DNA of 64,000 nucleotides, from NCBI RefSeq assembly GCF_003385455.1, contig NZ_QNUF01000025.1, forward strand, positions 1 through 64,000, in the 5' to 3' direction. Below, piece after piece: positions 46,321 to 55,070 of this stretch (its first letter is position 1; every line of letters starts with the position of its first letter). Both the position numbers and the translations under genes were made by a program. This stretch comes from Chryseobacterium rhizosphaerae (GTDB lineage Bacteria > Bacteroidota > Bacteroidia > Flavobacteriales > Weeksellaceae). The notes under the pieces are model-generated. The model saw only the letters and a program-made list of their open reading frames with translations. It was not told where the DNA came from and did not search any database.

Positions 46321-48377
46321 TATTTTAAGATATTAGAGTTAATACTTTTCTTATTTCCAATTCTTTCCAAACCTTCTACTTTTTTCAAAAGAATTTTGAT
46401 CACTTTCTCTCTATTCTTTACATGTCCTCCTAGCTCAGCGTTCTTTTGATGAAGCTCAATATTCTTTTTATTCAGATCTATAGTATAAAGTGTGAGTTCT
46501 TCAATTTTTTCTAATAATCTGGCATCCATTTCCGCAAGATCAATTCCTTCTTTCACAACTTCAGCAGCAGAAGGAATATTAGGCAGATGCCCTTTATCAA
46601 GTATATACCTTTCCACTTCTTCTAAGTTCAGAAGTTGATAATTCGGATAGAATACATGATCTGCCCATCCATTGGCAGAAGCAACCTCTACTTTTACTTT
46701 TTCTGTTTTAATTCCGTCCTTTACAAAAAGTCTATAATTGGTACAATCAGCACATGAAAGGTTCTTTGTTCCCATTCCAATCTTGCCATTAGCGTCTATA
46801 CGCATATTTTCTACATTATTAGTTTTGAAAACCAAACTTTGCTTATCTGTGGTTCCTATAAAATTTGCACTAGGATCAGTATCAGCATTTCCGCTAAGGC
46901 TCCAATTATTGTTACCAGTGCAGGCGCCTTCATAGCATAATGATTGAACGGTATCTAGCAACATATGAACTGCTGCGTTGGTAGGACTTGATACTTCAAT
47001 AATAATTTTGGCTTCTGTACCTGGATTTCCGGAAATTTTATAAGAGTTCCTTCCATTATAATTTATAGTGGCAGGGCTTGGAAAATTCTGAAAACTCATC
47101 AAAACTCCATTAGCATCAAATAATCTTACCCCTACATTCGTCCCTTTCCATTCAGAAACTGGGATATAAATAGTATAATCCTGTTTGTTCCGATCTATAC
47201 AGATTCCACCAGCTTTTGTCACACATCCTTTTTGTTTCTCAAAATCATTCCATTGGTCTTGAGGTAAAGCATCCAATATTTTTGATACTGGTACATCCTG
47301 AGAACTGCCTATCTCAAATGTCAGAGGCTGATCCCAAACTTGCTGTCCATTAATATCCCCAGCACCTATACCTTTAAAATAATAATACTGTATACCATTT
47401 GACGTGACCTTCGGCAGCGATTGGATACTATATCCTTGACTTGTAGATAACGTACCATCTTTAAAATAACTTTTGAATATAATATCAGTTCCTTTCCATT
47501 GGCTCACAGGAATAAGCATTTCTGCCCAACCGTTATGCAAACGGTTAAAACAAACTTTAGCTTTAGCAACACCACAAAAACCTGTTGTTCCTGCAGTATT
47601 CCATTGATCCTGAGGTAAAGCATCCAATATTTTTGATACGGCAACATCCTGAGAACTGCCTATCTCAAATGTCAAAGGCTGATCCCAAACTTGTTGTCCA
47701 TTAATATCCCCGGCACCTTTTCCCTTAAAATAATAGTATTGTACACCATTTGATGTGATCTTCGGCAGCGATTGGGTACTATACCCTTGACTTGTAGATA
47801 GCGTACCATCTTTAAAATAACTTTTGAATTTAATACTAGTATCCTTCCATTGACTCACAGGGATAAGTATTTCTACCCAGCCATTGTGCAAACGGTTAAA
47901 GCAAACTTCAGCTTTAGCAACACCACAAAAACCTGTTGTTCCTGCAGTATTCCACTGATCCTGAGGTAAGGCATCCAGTGTCTTTGATATTGCTGTATCC
48001 TGAGGACTGCTTACTTCATAAGTCAACGTCTGATTCCAAATTGGTTGGCCATTAATATCACCTCCACCCTGTGCCTTAAGATAGTAATACTGTATACCAT
48101 TTGAGGTTATTTTTGGCAACGATTGGGTAGTATAGCCTTGACTTGTATATAGAGAACCATTTGTAAGGTAGCTTTTAAATCTGACAGTAGTATCATTCCA
48201 CTGACTTACTGGGATAAGTATCTCTACCCAACCGTTATGTAAGCGATTAAAACAGACTTCAGCAAAAGCTTTAGATGAGCTAACCTCATTATTTACAGCT
48301 TTACTACTCATATTATGAGCTTGAATAAAAAAACAATAGAAGCTCAATAGAAAAGTGATAAAAAAGTTTCTTTTCAT
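46320..48377 (-). CDS. Repeat-containing exported protein with fibre-like C-terminus
   Basis: 685 aa from ATG 48377, where a signal peptide (MKRNFFITFLLSFYCFFIQA) begins; an in-frame start at 48530 would add 51 residues with no signal. Three 117-aa tandem repeats follow from about residue 38 (each AE/KVCFNRLHNGW...TGFCGVAKA) plus a fourth diverged unit (ICIDRNKQDYTIYIPVSEW). The C-terminal part matches the 209-aa fibre-like protein (LPNIPSAAEVVKEGIDLAEM) and ends in a coiled coil. The repeats could be binding modules; no family is recognised. First gene of the Rhs operon. Confidence 0.75.
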   Translation of the reverse strand: MKRNFFITFLLSFYCFFIQAHNMSSKAVNNEVSSSKAFAEVCFNRLHNGWVEILIPVSQWNDTTVRFKSYLTNGSLYTSQGYTTQSLPKITSNGIQYYYLKAQGGGDINGQPIWNQTLTYEVSSPQDTAISKTLDALPQDQWNTAGTTGFCGVAKAEVCFNRLHNGWVEILIPVSQWKDTSIKFKSYFKDGTLSTSQGYSTQSLPKITSNGVQYYYFKGKGAGDINGQQVWDQPLTFEIGSSQDVAVSKILDALPQDQWNTAGTTGFCGVAKAKVCFNRLHNGWAEMLIPVSQWKGTDIIFKSYFKDGTLSTSQGYSIQSLPKVTSNGIQYYYFKGIGAGDINGQQVWDQPLTFEIGSSQDVPVSKILDALPQDQWNDFEKQKGCVTKAGGICIDRNKQDYTIYIPVSEWKGTNVGVRLFDANGVLMSFQNFPSPATINYNGRNSYKISGNPGTEAKIIIEVSSPTNAAVHMLLDTVQSLCYEGACTGNNNWSLSGNADTDPSANFIGTTDKQSLVFKTNNVENMRIDANGKIGMGTKNLSCADCTNYRLFVKDGIKTEKVKVEVASANGWADHVFYPNYQLLNLEEVERYILDKGHLPNIPSAAEVVKEGIDLAEMDARLLEKIEELTLYTIDLNKKNIELHQKNAELGGHVKNREKVIKILLKKVEGLERIGNKKSINSNILK
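47217..48270. repeat. Three 351-bp intragenic direct repeats
   Basis: The 117-aa units are encoded by near-identical DNA with an exact 351-bp period; for example the CAACACCACAAAAA text recurs at 47568 and 47919. Such identity invites unit gain or loss by recombination. Confidence 0.8.
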
Positions 48378-48990
48378 ATTATTTGTGGTATTTAATTTAA
48401 AATTAATATCTGGCTCTAAATTTTTAGTTTCAATAAGTATTGTAAGAATATCTGTACTTATGTTTGAAACTATTTGTACTTTTTTGTAGGCATTCAAGGA
48501 AAGATATGATTGTATATTATGTCCTATCACAACTTTTCCTTCCGAACTGACTCATATTGTTTCGATATTTTTGGCTTTAATTACCATATGCCTATTATCA
48601 GGAATTTCACCATGTTTCATAACAAGATTTATTTTCGGATTAGGGTTATTACATTCACCGGATTTATGTCTGGAAATAGGTAAAAGAAAAGGTAAGACTA
48701 GATAAAAAAGGTCTTAGTCCTTTTGCCATGTAAAAGAATAATGGACAAGTATGGCAATGCTTTTAAATTTTTGTGTTTTCATTGTGCTTTTTGTTTTGAA
48801 TAAAGCTATAATAAACCTCGGTTTCTATCCAAATTTATGGTATACACACTCTATCAAATTTATAAATACAGTCAGTAAAAACATAAAATACTTGTGTAAA
48901 AAAACATATTACCAATTTACAAATAATTAAAAATCAAACAATTGTCAAATCAAATCAATTTTGTACTTTTATAAAAATTAATTCAACACC
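48378..48990. other. 613-bp gap upstream of the Rhs operon and divergent regulator
   Basis: No credible gene is seen. A perfect TAnnTTTG box was not found on the minus strand before 48377. An imperfect hairpin lies near 48690-48720. The size suits a divergent regulatory region serving both the Rhs operon and the AraC-type regulator. Confidence 0.5.
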
Positions 48991-49791
48991 ATGAGAGTTT
49001 TTTTATCCGTTTTGTTTCTATCGGTCATTTCTTTTCAGGGCTTTATGCGAAGCTCTTTTGAGAGCTTATATGCTTCCTTTGAAAAGAAAAATAAAAACAT
49101 ATACAGTAGATCAGCAACCCACACAAAACCACCCTTACAAGATCAAATAATATGGCATAAGGAACTGGAAAAAGCAAATAAAGAAAACTCAAACCTGAAA
49201 CAATCCCATGCCTGGGAAAAGAGACTATATTCTGTAACGATAGTAACTACGTTGATTATTCTCGCCGGCCTTATGCATCTGGTCTTTACAACACATATGA
49301 AAAAGAAATACTATAAGGGTCTTTATCTTCAGGAAATAAAAAAACAAAAAGTACAAAACAATTTCCACAGAGCAGAAACAATCTTACATAGTGAAGAGAA
49401 TATTTTTGAACTTACGGAGATTAATCCTTTAATTGTTGAAAACATCCTTCACTCTCTTGAAATTTTTGAAAAGGAAAAAAAATATCTGGATAAGAATGCA
49501 TCATTATCTAATTTGGCTAAAGAATGCGGTACCAATACATCCTATATGTCAAAAGTAGTCAATCATTATAAAAAGCAGAACTTCTCTTCATATCTTAATG
49601 ATTTACGATTAAACTACGCTGCAGAATTATGGCAAAAACACCCTAAACTGCGTTACAAAAGTATTCAGGGAATGGCAGATATGACAGGTTTCAATACAGC
49701 CCAAAGTTTCTCTAAAAAATTTAACGAAAAATATAAAATATCCCCTACTCATTTTCTAAAAAATCTCAACCAAAATATCAAAACAAGCTAA
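48991..49791 (+). CDS. Membrane-anchored AraC-type HTH regulator (no TPR region)
   Basis: 266 aa. An N-terminal hydrophobic stretch, a short extracytoplasmic part, one transmembrane segment at about residues 80-104 (VTIVTTLIILAGLMHLVF) and a C-terminal AraC domain (about 145-260; SLSNLAKECGTNTSYMSKVVN). Relatives have a long TPR sensor before the membrane helix; here it is almost absent. It is divergent from the Rhs operon and resembles the regulator next to the peptide locus at 3-803, so both accessory loci have the same type of neighbour. Confidence 0.8.
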   Translation: MRVFLSVLFLSVISFQGFMRSSFESLYASFEKKNKNIYSRSATHTKPPLQDQIIWHKELEKANKENSNLKQSHAWEKRLYSVTIVTTLIILAGLMHLVFTTHMKKKYYKGLYLQEIKKQKVQNNFHRAETILHSEENIFELTEINPLIVENILHSLEIFEKEKKYLDKNASLSNLAKECGTNTSYMSKVVNHYKKQNFSSYLNDLRLNYAAELWQKHPKLRYKSIQGMADMTGFNTAQSFSKKFNEKYKISPTHFLKNLNQNIKTS

Positions 49792-49908
49792 AATTACCAA
49801 AGCAAAAAACACCCAATTCTCCTTTTATTTATATTAGTTCCAAATAAATTAAATTCATTATATCCATTGTCATAAATATTTAATAATTTAGCCTAATATT
49901 TTAAACAA

Positions 49909-50790
49909 ATGGGACTATTCCTTAAACCAATTGATGTAGTAGATGACATTTCACAAGAAGATTTCCGTGAGAAGTATCTAAAGCCATGTAAGCCAGTGGT
50001 AATCAAGAATATGGCTAAAAAGTGGCCTGCCTATCAAAAATGGACAATGGAGTACATGAAAGAGGTCGTAGGTGATGTGACTGTCCCTTTATATGACAGT
50101 GCTAAAGCTGATCCTGCAGCCCCCATCAACACCCCTACTACCAAAATGAAATTCGCAGACTATATTGATTTGATTCAACGGGAGCCTACCGATCTGAGAA
50201 TTTTCTTTTTTGACCCTATTAAATTTGCACCCAAATTACTGGATGATTATATCCCACCCAAAAATCTGATGGGAGGATTTTTGGACAAATATCCAAGTAT
50301 GTTCTTTGGAGGAAAAGGTTCTGTAACCTTCCTTCATTATGATATAGACATGCCTCATATTTTCCATACTCATTTTAACGGAAGAAAGCATGTTCTTCTT
50401 TTTGAATACAAATGGAAAACCCGTTTGTATAAGCTCCCTTATGCAACATATGCTTTGGAAGATTATGATATTGCCAATCCTGATTTTGAAAAATTTCCGG
50501 CACTGGATGGGATTGAAGGAATTGAATGTTATCTGGAACATGGAGATACTTTATTCATGCCTACCGGTTGGTGGCACTGGATGAAATACCTGGATGGATC
50601 TTTCTCTATCTCTCTTCGTGCATGGGACAAAAGCTGGGCTGTAAAGGCACATTCTCTTTGGAATCTGACCGTTCAGCGAAACTTTGATAATTTCATGAAG
50701 GGACGCTATAAAAAGAGATATATGGACTGGAAAGAAAGAAAGGCTGTGGAGAGAGCTCATATAGCCCTAAAAAAAGGACTGCCAAAATAA
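49909..50790 (+). CDS. JmjC/Cupin_8-type Fe(II)/2-oxoglutarate oxygenase-like protein
   Basis: 293 aa. KPVVIKNMAKKWPAYQKWT at the start is the Cupin_8 opening; iron ligands are probably in LHYDIDMPHIFHTHF (HxD near residues 144-146) and PTGWWHWMKYL (His near 223). Bacterial members hydroxylate protein or small-molecule targets or may be inactive. A terminator and a 7-bp microsatellite follow. Confidence 0.8.
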   Translation: MGLFLKPIDVVDDISQEDFREKYLKPCKPVVIKNMAKKWPAYQKWTMEYMKEVVGDVTVPLYDSAKADPAAPINTPTTKMKFADYIDLIQREPTDLRIFFFDPIKFAPKLLDDYIPPKNLMGGFLDKYPSMFFGGKGSVTFLHYDIDMPHIFHTHFNGRKHVLLFEYKWKTRLYKLPYATYALEDYDIANPDFEKFPALDGIEGIECYLEHGDTLFMPTGWWHWMKYLDGSFSISLRAWDKSWAVKAHSLWNLTVQRNFDNFMKGRYKKRYMDWKERKAVERAHIALKKGLPK

Positions 50791-50805
50791 GTAATAAACT
50801 CATTA

Positions 50806-50846
50806 AAAAACAGGTTGAAAGAAGCTTCTTTCAGCCTGTTTTTGTA
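50806..50846 (+). terminator. Rho-independent terminator
   Basis: The stem pairs AACAGGTTGAAAGAAG with CTTCTTTCAGCCTGTT (one mismatch) and continues into a T run, after the JmjC-like gene. Confidence 0.8.
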
Positions 50847-50860
50847 TTATAACTGAAAAT

Positions 50861-50940
50861 CTCTTTACTCTTTACTCTTTACTCTTTACTCTTTACTCTT
50901 TACTCTTTATTCTTTATTCTTTATTCTTTATTCTTTAATA
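50861..50940. repeat. 7-bp microsatellite (TTTACTC)6(TTTATTC)4
   Basis: After a CTC lead-in, six TTTACTC units are followed by four TTTATTC units and a half-matching TTTAATA. The tract lies between the terminator at 50806 and the start codon at 51028, about 90 bp before it. A 7-bp unit changes spacing by seven at each slip and so could tune the downstream promoter. Confidence 0.95.
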
Positions 50941-51027
50941 CACAATTTTACTTTTATCCATCATATCAATTAAAATTTTATTTAAATTGCATAGACAAAC
51001 TATTTCCTCATTCTTTATTTGGTCTAT

Positions 51028-51741
51028 ATGTTTGAAAAACTCATTGATAGCTTCGAGAAACTCTGTCTCCAGATTATTATCGAAATACTATTGGTTCCGG
51101 TAACTATCTTTAAATTGTTTCAGGAGCCCAGGCGTTGCTATGATTTTTCTGTACATGAAATGGAAAAAGAAGAAACGGAACGCTTCCAGGATTATTTATC
51201 GCCAATCAAACTTTCGGTATATACCTCTGTCATTATTTCTGTATTGCTGATGGATTATGGTGGTGAACAAAGTTTTATTTCCAAGATCAAAGGATTAAGT
51301 ATGGTGGAAAAAGCCTTATTTATATTCCTGATCAATAATTTTACAGCGGTATTATTCAGTGTGATATTATTATGGTATAAAAAAGAAAAGGTAAATACAC
51401 CTACTTTTCGTACATTACTGTTTTCTTTCATCTACACAACTGTTTATACCTCTACTCCATTCTTTTTACTCATTCTTTCGGCTATGTTTCTTGGGCAGAC
51501 GGTTAATGTACAGGCCTACCTGGGCCATCTTGAAAAACTGGAAACCTATGGAGCCAGGGATTATGCATTTTTTATTGTTTTCTTAGTATTTACCATTATA
51601 GGACTTATCGGTCTTTTTAAACTGTTCAAAGCCCTGCATTATATCCTGAAAGAAAACTTCCGTTATCATCCGTATATAGTATGGATCTTTACTTTACTGT
51701 TTTTTATTATTCAGCTTTATTATGCAAGAGGATTTATTTAA
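51028..51741 (+). CDS. Hypothetical integral membrane protein
   Basis: 237 aa from ATG 51028 (TTG 51019 is three codons earlier). Four or so hydrophobic segments (LSVYTSVIISVLLM, LFIFLINNFTAVLFSVILLW, LLFSFIYTTVYTSTPFFLLI, FFIVFLVFTIIGLIGLF) and a final YHPYIVWIFTLLFFIIQL suggest a Yip1- or DUF3667-like small membrane protein; no firm family match. Upstream is the microsatellite at 50861-50940. Confidence 0.6.
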   Translation: MFEKLIDSFEKLCLQIIIEILLVPVTIFKLFQEPRRCYDFSVHEMEKEETERFQDYLSPIKLSVYTSVIISVLLMDYGGEQSFISKIKGLSMVEKALFIFLINNFTAVLFSVILLWYKKEKVNTPTFRTLLFSFIYTTVYTSTPFFLLILSAMFLGQTVNVQAYLGHLEKLETYGARDYAFFIVFLVFTIIGLIGLFKLFKALHYILKENFRYHPYIVWIFTLLFFIIQLYYARGFI

Positions 51742-51860
51742 AAATTATTTAAAGTAGATTCTCGCCTTTTATCTAGATCAACACCTAATTCGTCTGGGGG
51801 TTACTTTTTGTGTGCAACAGCAGTACCTTCCGTTCAAAAAAACATGTAAGATATCAATCA

Positions 51861-51895
51861 AACACACCAGTCTGTTCATATTTTCTTTACATTTG
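51861..51895 (+). promoter_or_regulatory. TetR operator candidate plus -7 box
   Basis: AACACACCAGTCTGTT (51861-51876) is a near-palindrome (AACA.AC..GT.TGTT), placed where the -33 element would lie, 11 bp before a perfect -7 box TACATTTG (51888-51895). The start codon is at 51913, so self-repression by the TetR protein is likely. Confidence 0.6.
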
Positions 51896-51912
51896 CAGGA
51901 AAGCCACAATCA

Positions 51913-52455
51913 ATGTCCAGACCTCGCGAAAGAATCGTAAGTACAGCTATGGTCCTTTTTCATCAACAAGGCTATAACAGTACCGGTATCAATCAGATTA
52001 TTGAAGAAGCAGGTGTATCCAAAGCAAGCTTCTACCAACATTTTAAGTCTAAAGACGATCTATGCATCGAATTTTTTAATAAAAGATTTGACTATTGGGT
52101 CTCCGAGTTGGAAAACTTTATATCTGATGCCCAGACCATGGAAGAAAAATTCATGAAATCATTTGATTTTTTGATTTATATGAATGAGAAAGAAGATTTC
52201 AGGGGATGTAGTTTCTTAAATATCATGTCTGAAATACCAGTTGATAAGACAGAAATTCATCATGTAATCCGGGATCACAAGGGTAAATTGAGAGATTGTT
52301 TCAATAAAGACCTTAAGAATGATATTTTATCAGCCCATATTTACCTTCTTTTCGAAAGCTCAATACTTACCAGCCAGCTCTATAGATCAAACGAATTAAT
52401 AGAAAAATCCAAACTCATCCTAAAAGATTTGCTTCAGTCTTCCACTTTAAAATAA
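51913..52455 (+). CDS. TetR/AcrR-family regulator
   Basis: 180 aa. The HTH is in the N-terminal 60 residues (RIVSTAMVLFHQQGYNSTGINQIIEEAGVSKASFYQHFKSKDDL), a textbook TetR signature. The C-terminal ligand domain has FRGCSFLNIMSEI, reminiscent of the NemR/YxaF group that senses electrophiles. The candidate target is its own promoter and perhaps the azoreductase cluster downstream. Confidence 0.88.
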   Translation: MSRPRERIVSTAMVLFHQQGYNSTGINQIIEEAGVSKASFYQHFKSKDDLCIEFFNKRFDYWVSELENFISDAQTMEEKFMKSFDFLIYMNEKEDFRGCSFLNIMSEIPVDKTEIHHVIRDHKGKLRDCFNKDLKNDILSAHIYLLFESSILTSQLYRSNELIEKSKLILKDLLQSSTLK

Positions 52456-52628
52456 GGAAACAACATAGTATGCATTATAAATTTTGGCTAAAGCCAGTGG
52501 AGTATTTTATACCGAGAGCGGACTAAAGTCAACTCCTACTAGATCATTCGTTGTCTGATATTTTTTTATCTTTTTTTAATGAAAACCGTCACGTTTTCTT
52601 CACTAAGTTTGTCTTACAAAGAAATATC

Positions 52629-53462
52629 ATGCAGGAAAATTACAACAGACTCCTCACCTATGCCTATAATATTACCGGTTCCTATGAGGATTCTCAGGAT
52701 CTGGTACAGGATGTTATAGAAAAATATATTTCACTGGATAAATCAGAGATCAGGGATGAGACTAATTTCCTGATCAAAAGCACCATTAATCATGCTATTA
52801 ATTTTAAAAACAGGCACAGCAAAAAAATGGTGTATGGAGAATGGCTTCCCGAGCCGCTTTCTTTTGAAAATGCAGAAAATAAACTCATCAAAGAACAGAC
52901 TGCCCGGTATACCCTGCTTGTCCTTTTAGAAAAGCTGAATGCCAGAGAACGTGCAGTCTATATTCTCAAGGAAGCTTTCGACTATTCTCACCAGGAAATT
53001 GCAGAAGCTCTTGATATTTCGGTGGAAAATTCCCGTAAACTGCTAAGCCGTGCAGGTAAACAGCTGCAAAATATAAAATATACCCCGGATTCTATCAGTA
53101 TTTCTCCTGATATGGGCATTCTTCATCAATACCAGCAAGCATTAAGCGAAGGAAATGTACCTCATATTGAAAAACTTCTTATCGATGATATCAGGCTTTC
53201 TGCGGACGGTGGAAAACGGGTTCGGGTGATCAAAGCTGTAGAAGTTGGAAAATCTGCTACTGCCCAGCTTCTGGCCTATGTACAGCAGCAGTTTCTTGGC
53301 AGCAGGCCTTATACATTCCATATTTTTAATCATCAGCCTGCTATTTGTTTCTGGCAGGGAGATCGTATTTACAACTGTCATATTTTAGATATTGATCCCA
53401 AGGGATTAATCCGTGAAATCTATTCTATTGTAGATCCAGAAAAATTAAAAAGACTGCAATAA
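52629..53462 (+). CDS. ECF41-type sigma factor with SnoaL-like C-terminus
   Basis: 277 aa from ATG 52629 (MQENYNRLL); the longer frame needs a TTG at 52551. Region 2 (LLTYAYNITGSYEDSQDLVQDV) and region 4 (LNARERAVYILKEAFDYSHQEIAEALDISVENSRKLLSRA) are followed by a SnoaL/NTF2-like domain (about residues 165-277). This layout defines the SigJ/ECF41 group, in which the C-terminal domain controls activity in place of an anti-sigma factor. Azoreductase follows after 43 bp. Confidence 0.88.
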   Translation: MQENYNRLLTYAYNITGSYEDSQDLVQDVIEKYISLDKSEIRDETNFLIKSTINHAINFKNRHSKKMVYGEWLPEPLSFENAENKLIKEQTARYTLLVLLEKLNARERAVYILKEAFDYSHQEIAEALDISVENSRKLLSRAGKQLQNIKYTPDSISISPDMGILHQYQQALSEGNVPHIEKLLIDDIRLSADGGKRVRVIKAVEVGKSATAQLLAYVQQQFLGSRPYTFHIFNHQPAICFWQGDRIYNCHILDIDPKGLIREIYSIVDPEKLKRLQ

Positions 53463-53505
53463 GTGTCACGTTTGGAAGAAGCTATGTGTCTTAAAAGAAA
53501 AAAGT

Positions 53506-54111
53506 ATGAACACATTACTCAGAATCGACAGCAGTCTTAGAACTGAAGGCTCCTATTCAAGGACCTTAGGAGATTATTTTATCCGACAATGGCAGACAAA
53601 AAACCCAGAAGGGATTATGATTGAAAGAGATGTTACGAGAAAGCTTATGCCTCATATTACCCAGGAAACAGTCGATGCATTTTTCAGTGAGATTCCGGAT
53701 TCCGAAAATATTGAGCTATCTGATGAACTGATCAATGAGCTCTACCAATGTAATGAAATTCTCATCACCTGTCCGATGTACAACTATGGAATACCGTCTT
53801 CTTTGAAGGCTTACTTTGATCTGGTGATCAGAACAAAAAAAACATTTGCCGGCAGCTCCATCCCAAAAGGGTTGCTTGCAAATAAAAAAGCTTACATTAT
53901 TTCTTCAATGGGAGGAATTAGTACTGAAACATTGAATCCATTGGAAAACCACCTCACTCAGCTTTTAAGTCTTATGGGAATCACTGAAATCTCTTATTTC
54001 CCACTGGATGGTACAGTAGATCAGTCCAGAACCGGTGAAAAAATACTCATACAACAATCGGAAATTTTAAAACAACTCAATGCATATGCAACAGATACAA
54101 CAAGCCATTGA
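53506..54111 (+). CDS. azoR: FMN-dependent NADH azoreductase
   Basis: 201 aa flavodoxin-fold enzyme. LLRIDSSLRTEGSYSRTLGDYF at the start binds FMN phosphate, and ITCPMYNYGIPSSLKAYFDLVIR near residue 84 is the AzoR family signature. It reduces azo and quinone compounds with NADH. It overlaps the next gene by 26-32 bases and follows the ECF41 sigma gene by 43 bp, so all three may be one oxidative or electrophile stress operon. Confidence 0.88.
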   Translation: MNTLLRIDSSLRTEGSYSRTLGDYFIRQWQTKNPEGIMIERDVTRKLMPHITQETVDAFFSEIPDSENIELSDELINELYQCNEILITCPMYNYGIPSSLKAYFDLVIRTKKTFAGSSIPKGLLANKKAYIISSMGGISTETLNPLENHLTQLLSLMGITEISYFPLDGTVDQSRTGEKILIQQSEILKQLNAYATDTTSH

Positions 54112-54442
54112 AAAATTCATTAAAGGAGGCGACAACAGTGATACAGCAATTTTAGAAGAGATCCTTCACAAAGATTATCAGAATATCCAGGACGGTTTTT
54201 TTGATCAACCTGGAATATTCGTTATCCCCAAGAACGAGTATATCAGGTTGGTACGGGAAAAAATTTTTGGTGGAAAACCACGTAAAATTACCTATCATTT
54301 CCTGGAACACAACAACAATATTGCTTACGCTAAGGTTTCTCTGGAAAGCTCTGTATTAAGGTTTTCTTCTCTTATTACCTGTGTACAGGAAAATGGGAAA
54401 TGGCAGGTGATGACCAATATGCCTTCCATAGAAAGCAAATAG
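54086..54442 (+). CDS. NTF2-like/lumazine-binding-like protein
   Basis: 118 aa from ATG 54086 (ATG 54080, two codons earlier, also possible). QQAIEKFIKGGDNSDTAILEEILHKDYQNI and a C-terminal VQENGKWQVMTNMPS fit the NTF2-like fold used by SnoaL and Lumazine_bd_2 proteins. It overlaps azoR, so the two are translationally linked. The ligand is unknown. Confidence 0.75.
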   Translation: MQQIQQAIEKFIKGGDNSDTAILEEILHKDYQNIQDGFFDQPGIFVIPKNEYIRLVREKIFGGKPRKITYHFLEHNNNIAYAKVSLESSVLRFSSLITCVQENGKWQVMTNMPSIESK

Positions 54443-54624
54443 AAGGTAGTCTCAAAAACAATCCTCTCTATGCAATATTTTGTTTTAGCTGCGAATGTAC
54501 TACTCTATGTATCGAAGCAAAAACATTCGTGGTTAAAACAAATTTTCTATTAACCTATATCTCGTTTTGTTATCACATTCACATTTCTTTACAAATGTTA
54601 TCGTTCAGCCAAAAATGCCGGATG

Positions 54625-54632
54625 TAATTTTG
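54625..54632 (+). promoter_or_regulatory. -7 box (TAATTTTG)
   Basis: A perfect TAnnTTTG 18 bp before the start of the NTF2-like gene at 54650, suggesting a separate promoter. Confidence 0.55.
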
Positions 54633-54649
54633 TTTCAAATAATAAAATT

Positions 54650-55033
54650 ATGAAACATTTTATACAACAGGTTTTCAGTGAGGTGCTGGAAAACCCTGTT
54701 TTTGATCAGTCAGCAATTGAAAAGTACTTTTCCAAGCAATATGTCCAGTTTGTAGATCATACCCAGCTAGATTATAACGAATTCGTCCTGCACATAAAGA
54801 AACTTAAAGAAAAAGTAGCTGAACAAAAGCTCGAAATTATTAACAGTGCTGAAAACGGGAACACTATTTTTACCAAGCACATCGCAACATCTGTTTTAAA
54901 AGATGGAAGTACCGTTCTGCATAAGGTATTGGCAGAATTTACCATTCAGGATGGTAAAATTATACAATGTGATGAATTGACTTTCTTATTAGAAGGAAAT
55001 CATTCGGCAAAGGGGTTGGGATCTGAAACCTAG
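54650..55033 (+). CDS. SnoaL/NTF2-like protein
   Basis: 127 aa. The layout (QQVFSEVLENPVFDQSAIEKYFS, YVQFVDHTQLDYNEFVLHI and FTIQDGKIIQCDELTFLL) matches small SnoaL-like proteins. It has its own promoter box. The function of this paralog is unknown; it may be controlled with the neighbouring azoreductase genes. Confidence 0.75.
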   Translation: MKHFIQQVFSEVLENPVFDQSAIEKYFSKQYVQFVDHTQLDYNEFVLHIKKLKEKVAEQKLEIINSAENGNTIFTKHIATSVLKDGSTVLHKVLAEFTIQDGKIIQCDELTFLLEGNHSAKGLGSET

Positions 55034-55070
55034 GAAAATAGGGAGCTTCCCGCTTCCTATATTAACAAAT

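Noticed and set aside
50861..50940. Microsatellite inside a coding frame
   Set aside because: It lies between a terminator and the next start codon; frames through it are stopped or lack starts, so only a promoter-spacing effect is likely.
54400..54627. 75-codon frame after the NTF2-like gene
   Set aside because: It overlaps the end of the NTF2-like gene out of frame, and contains the promoter region of the next gene; no signs of coding.
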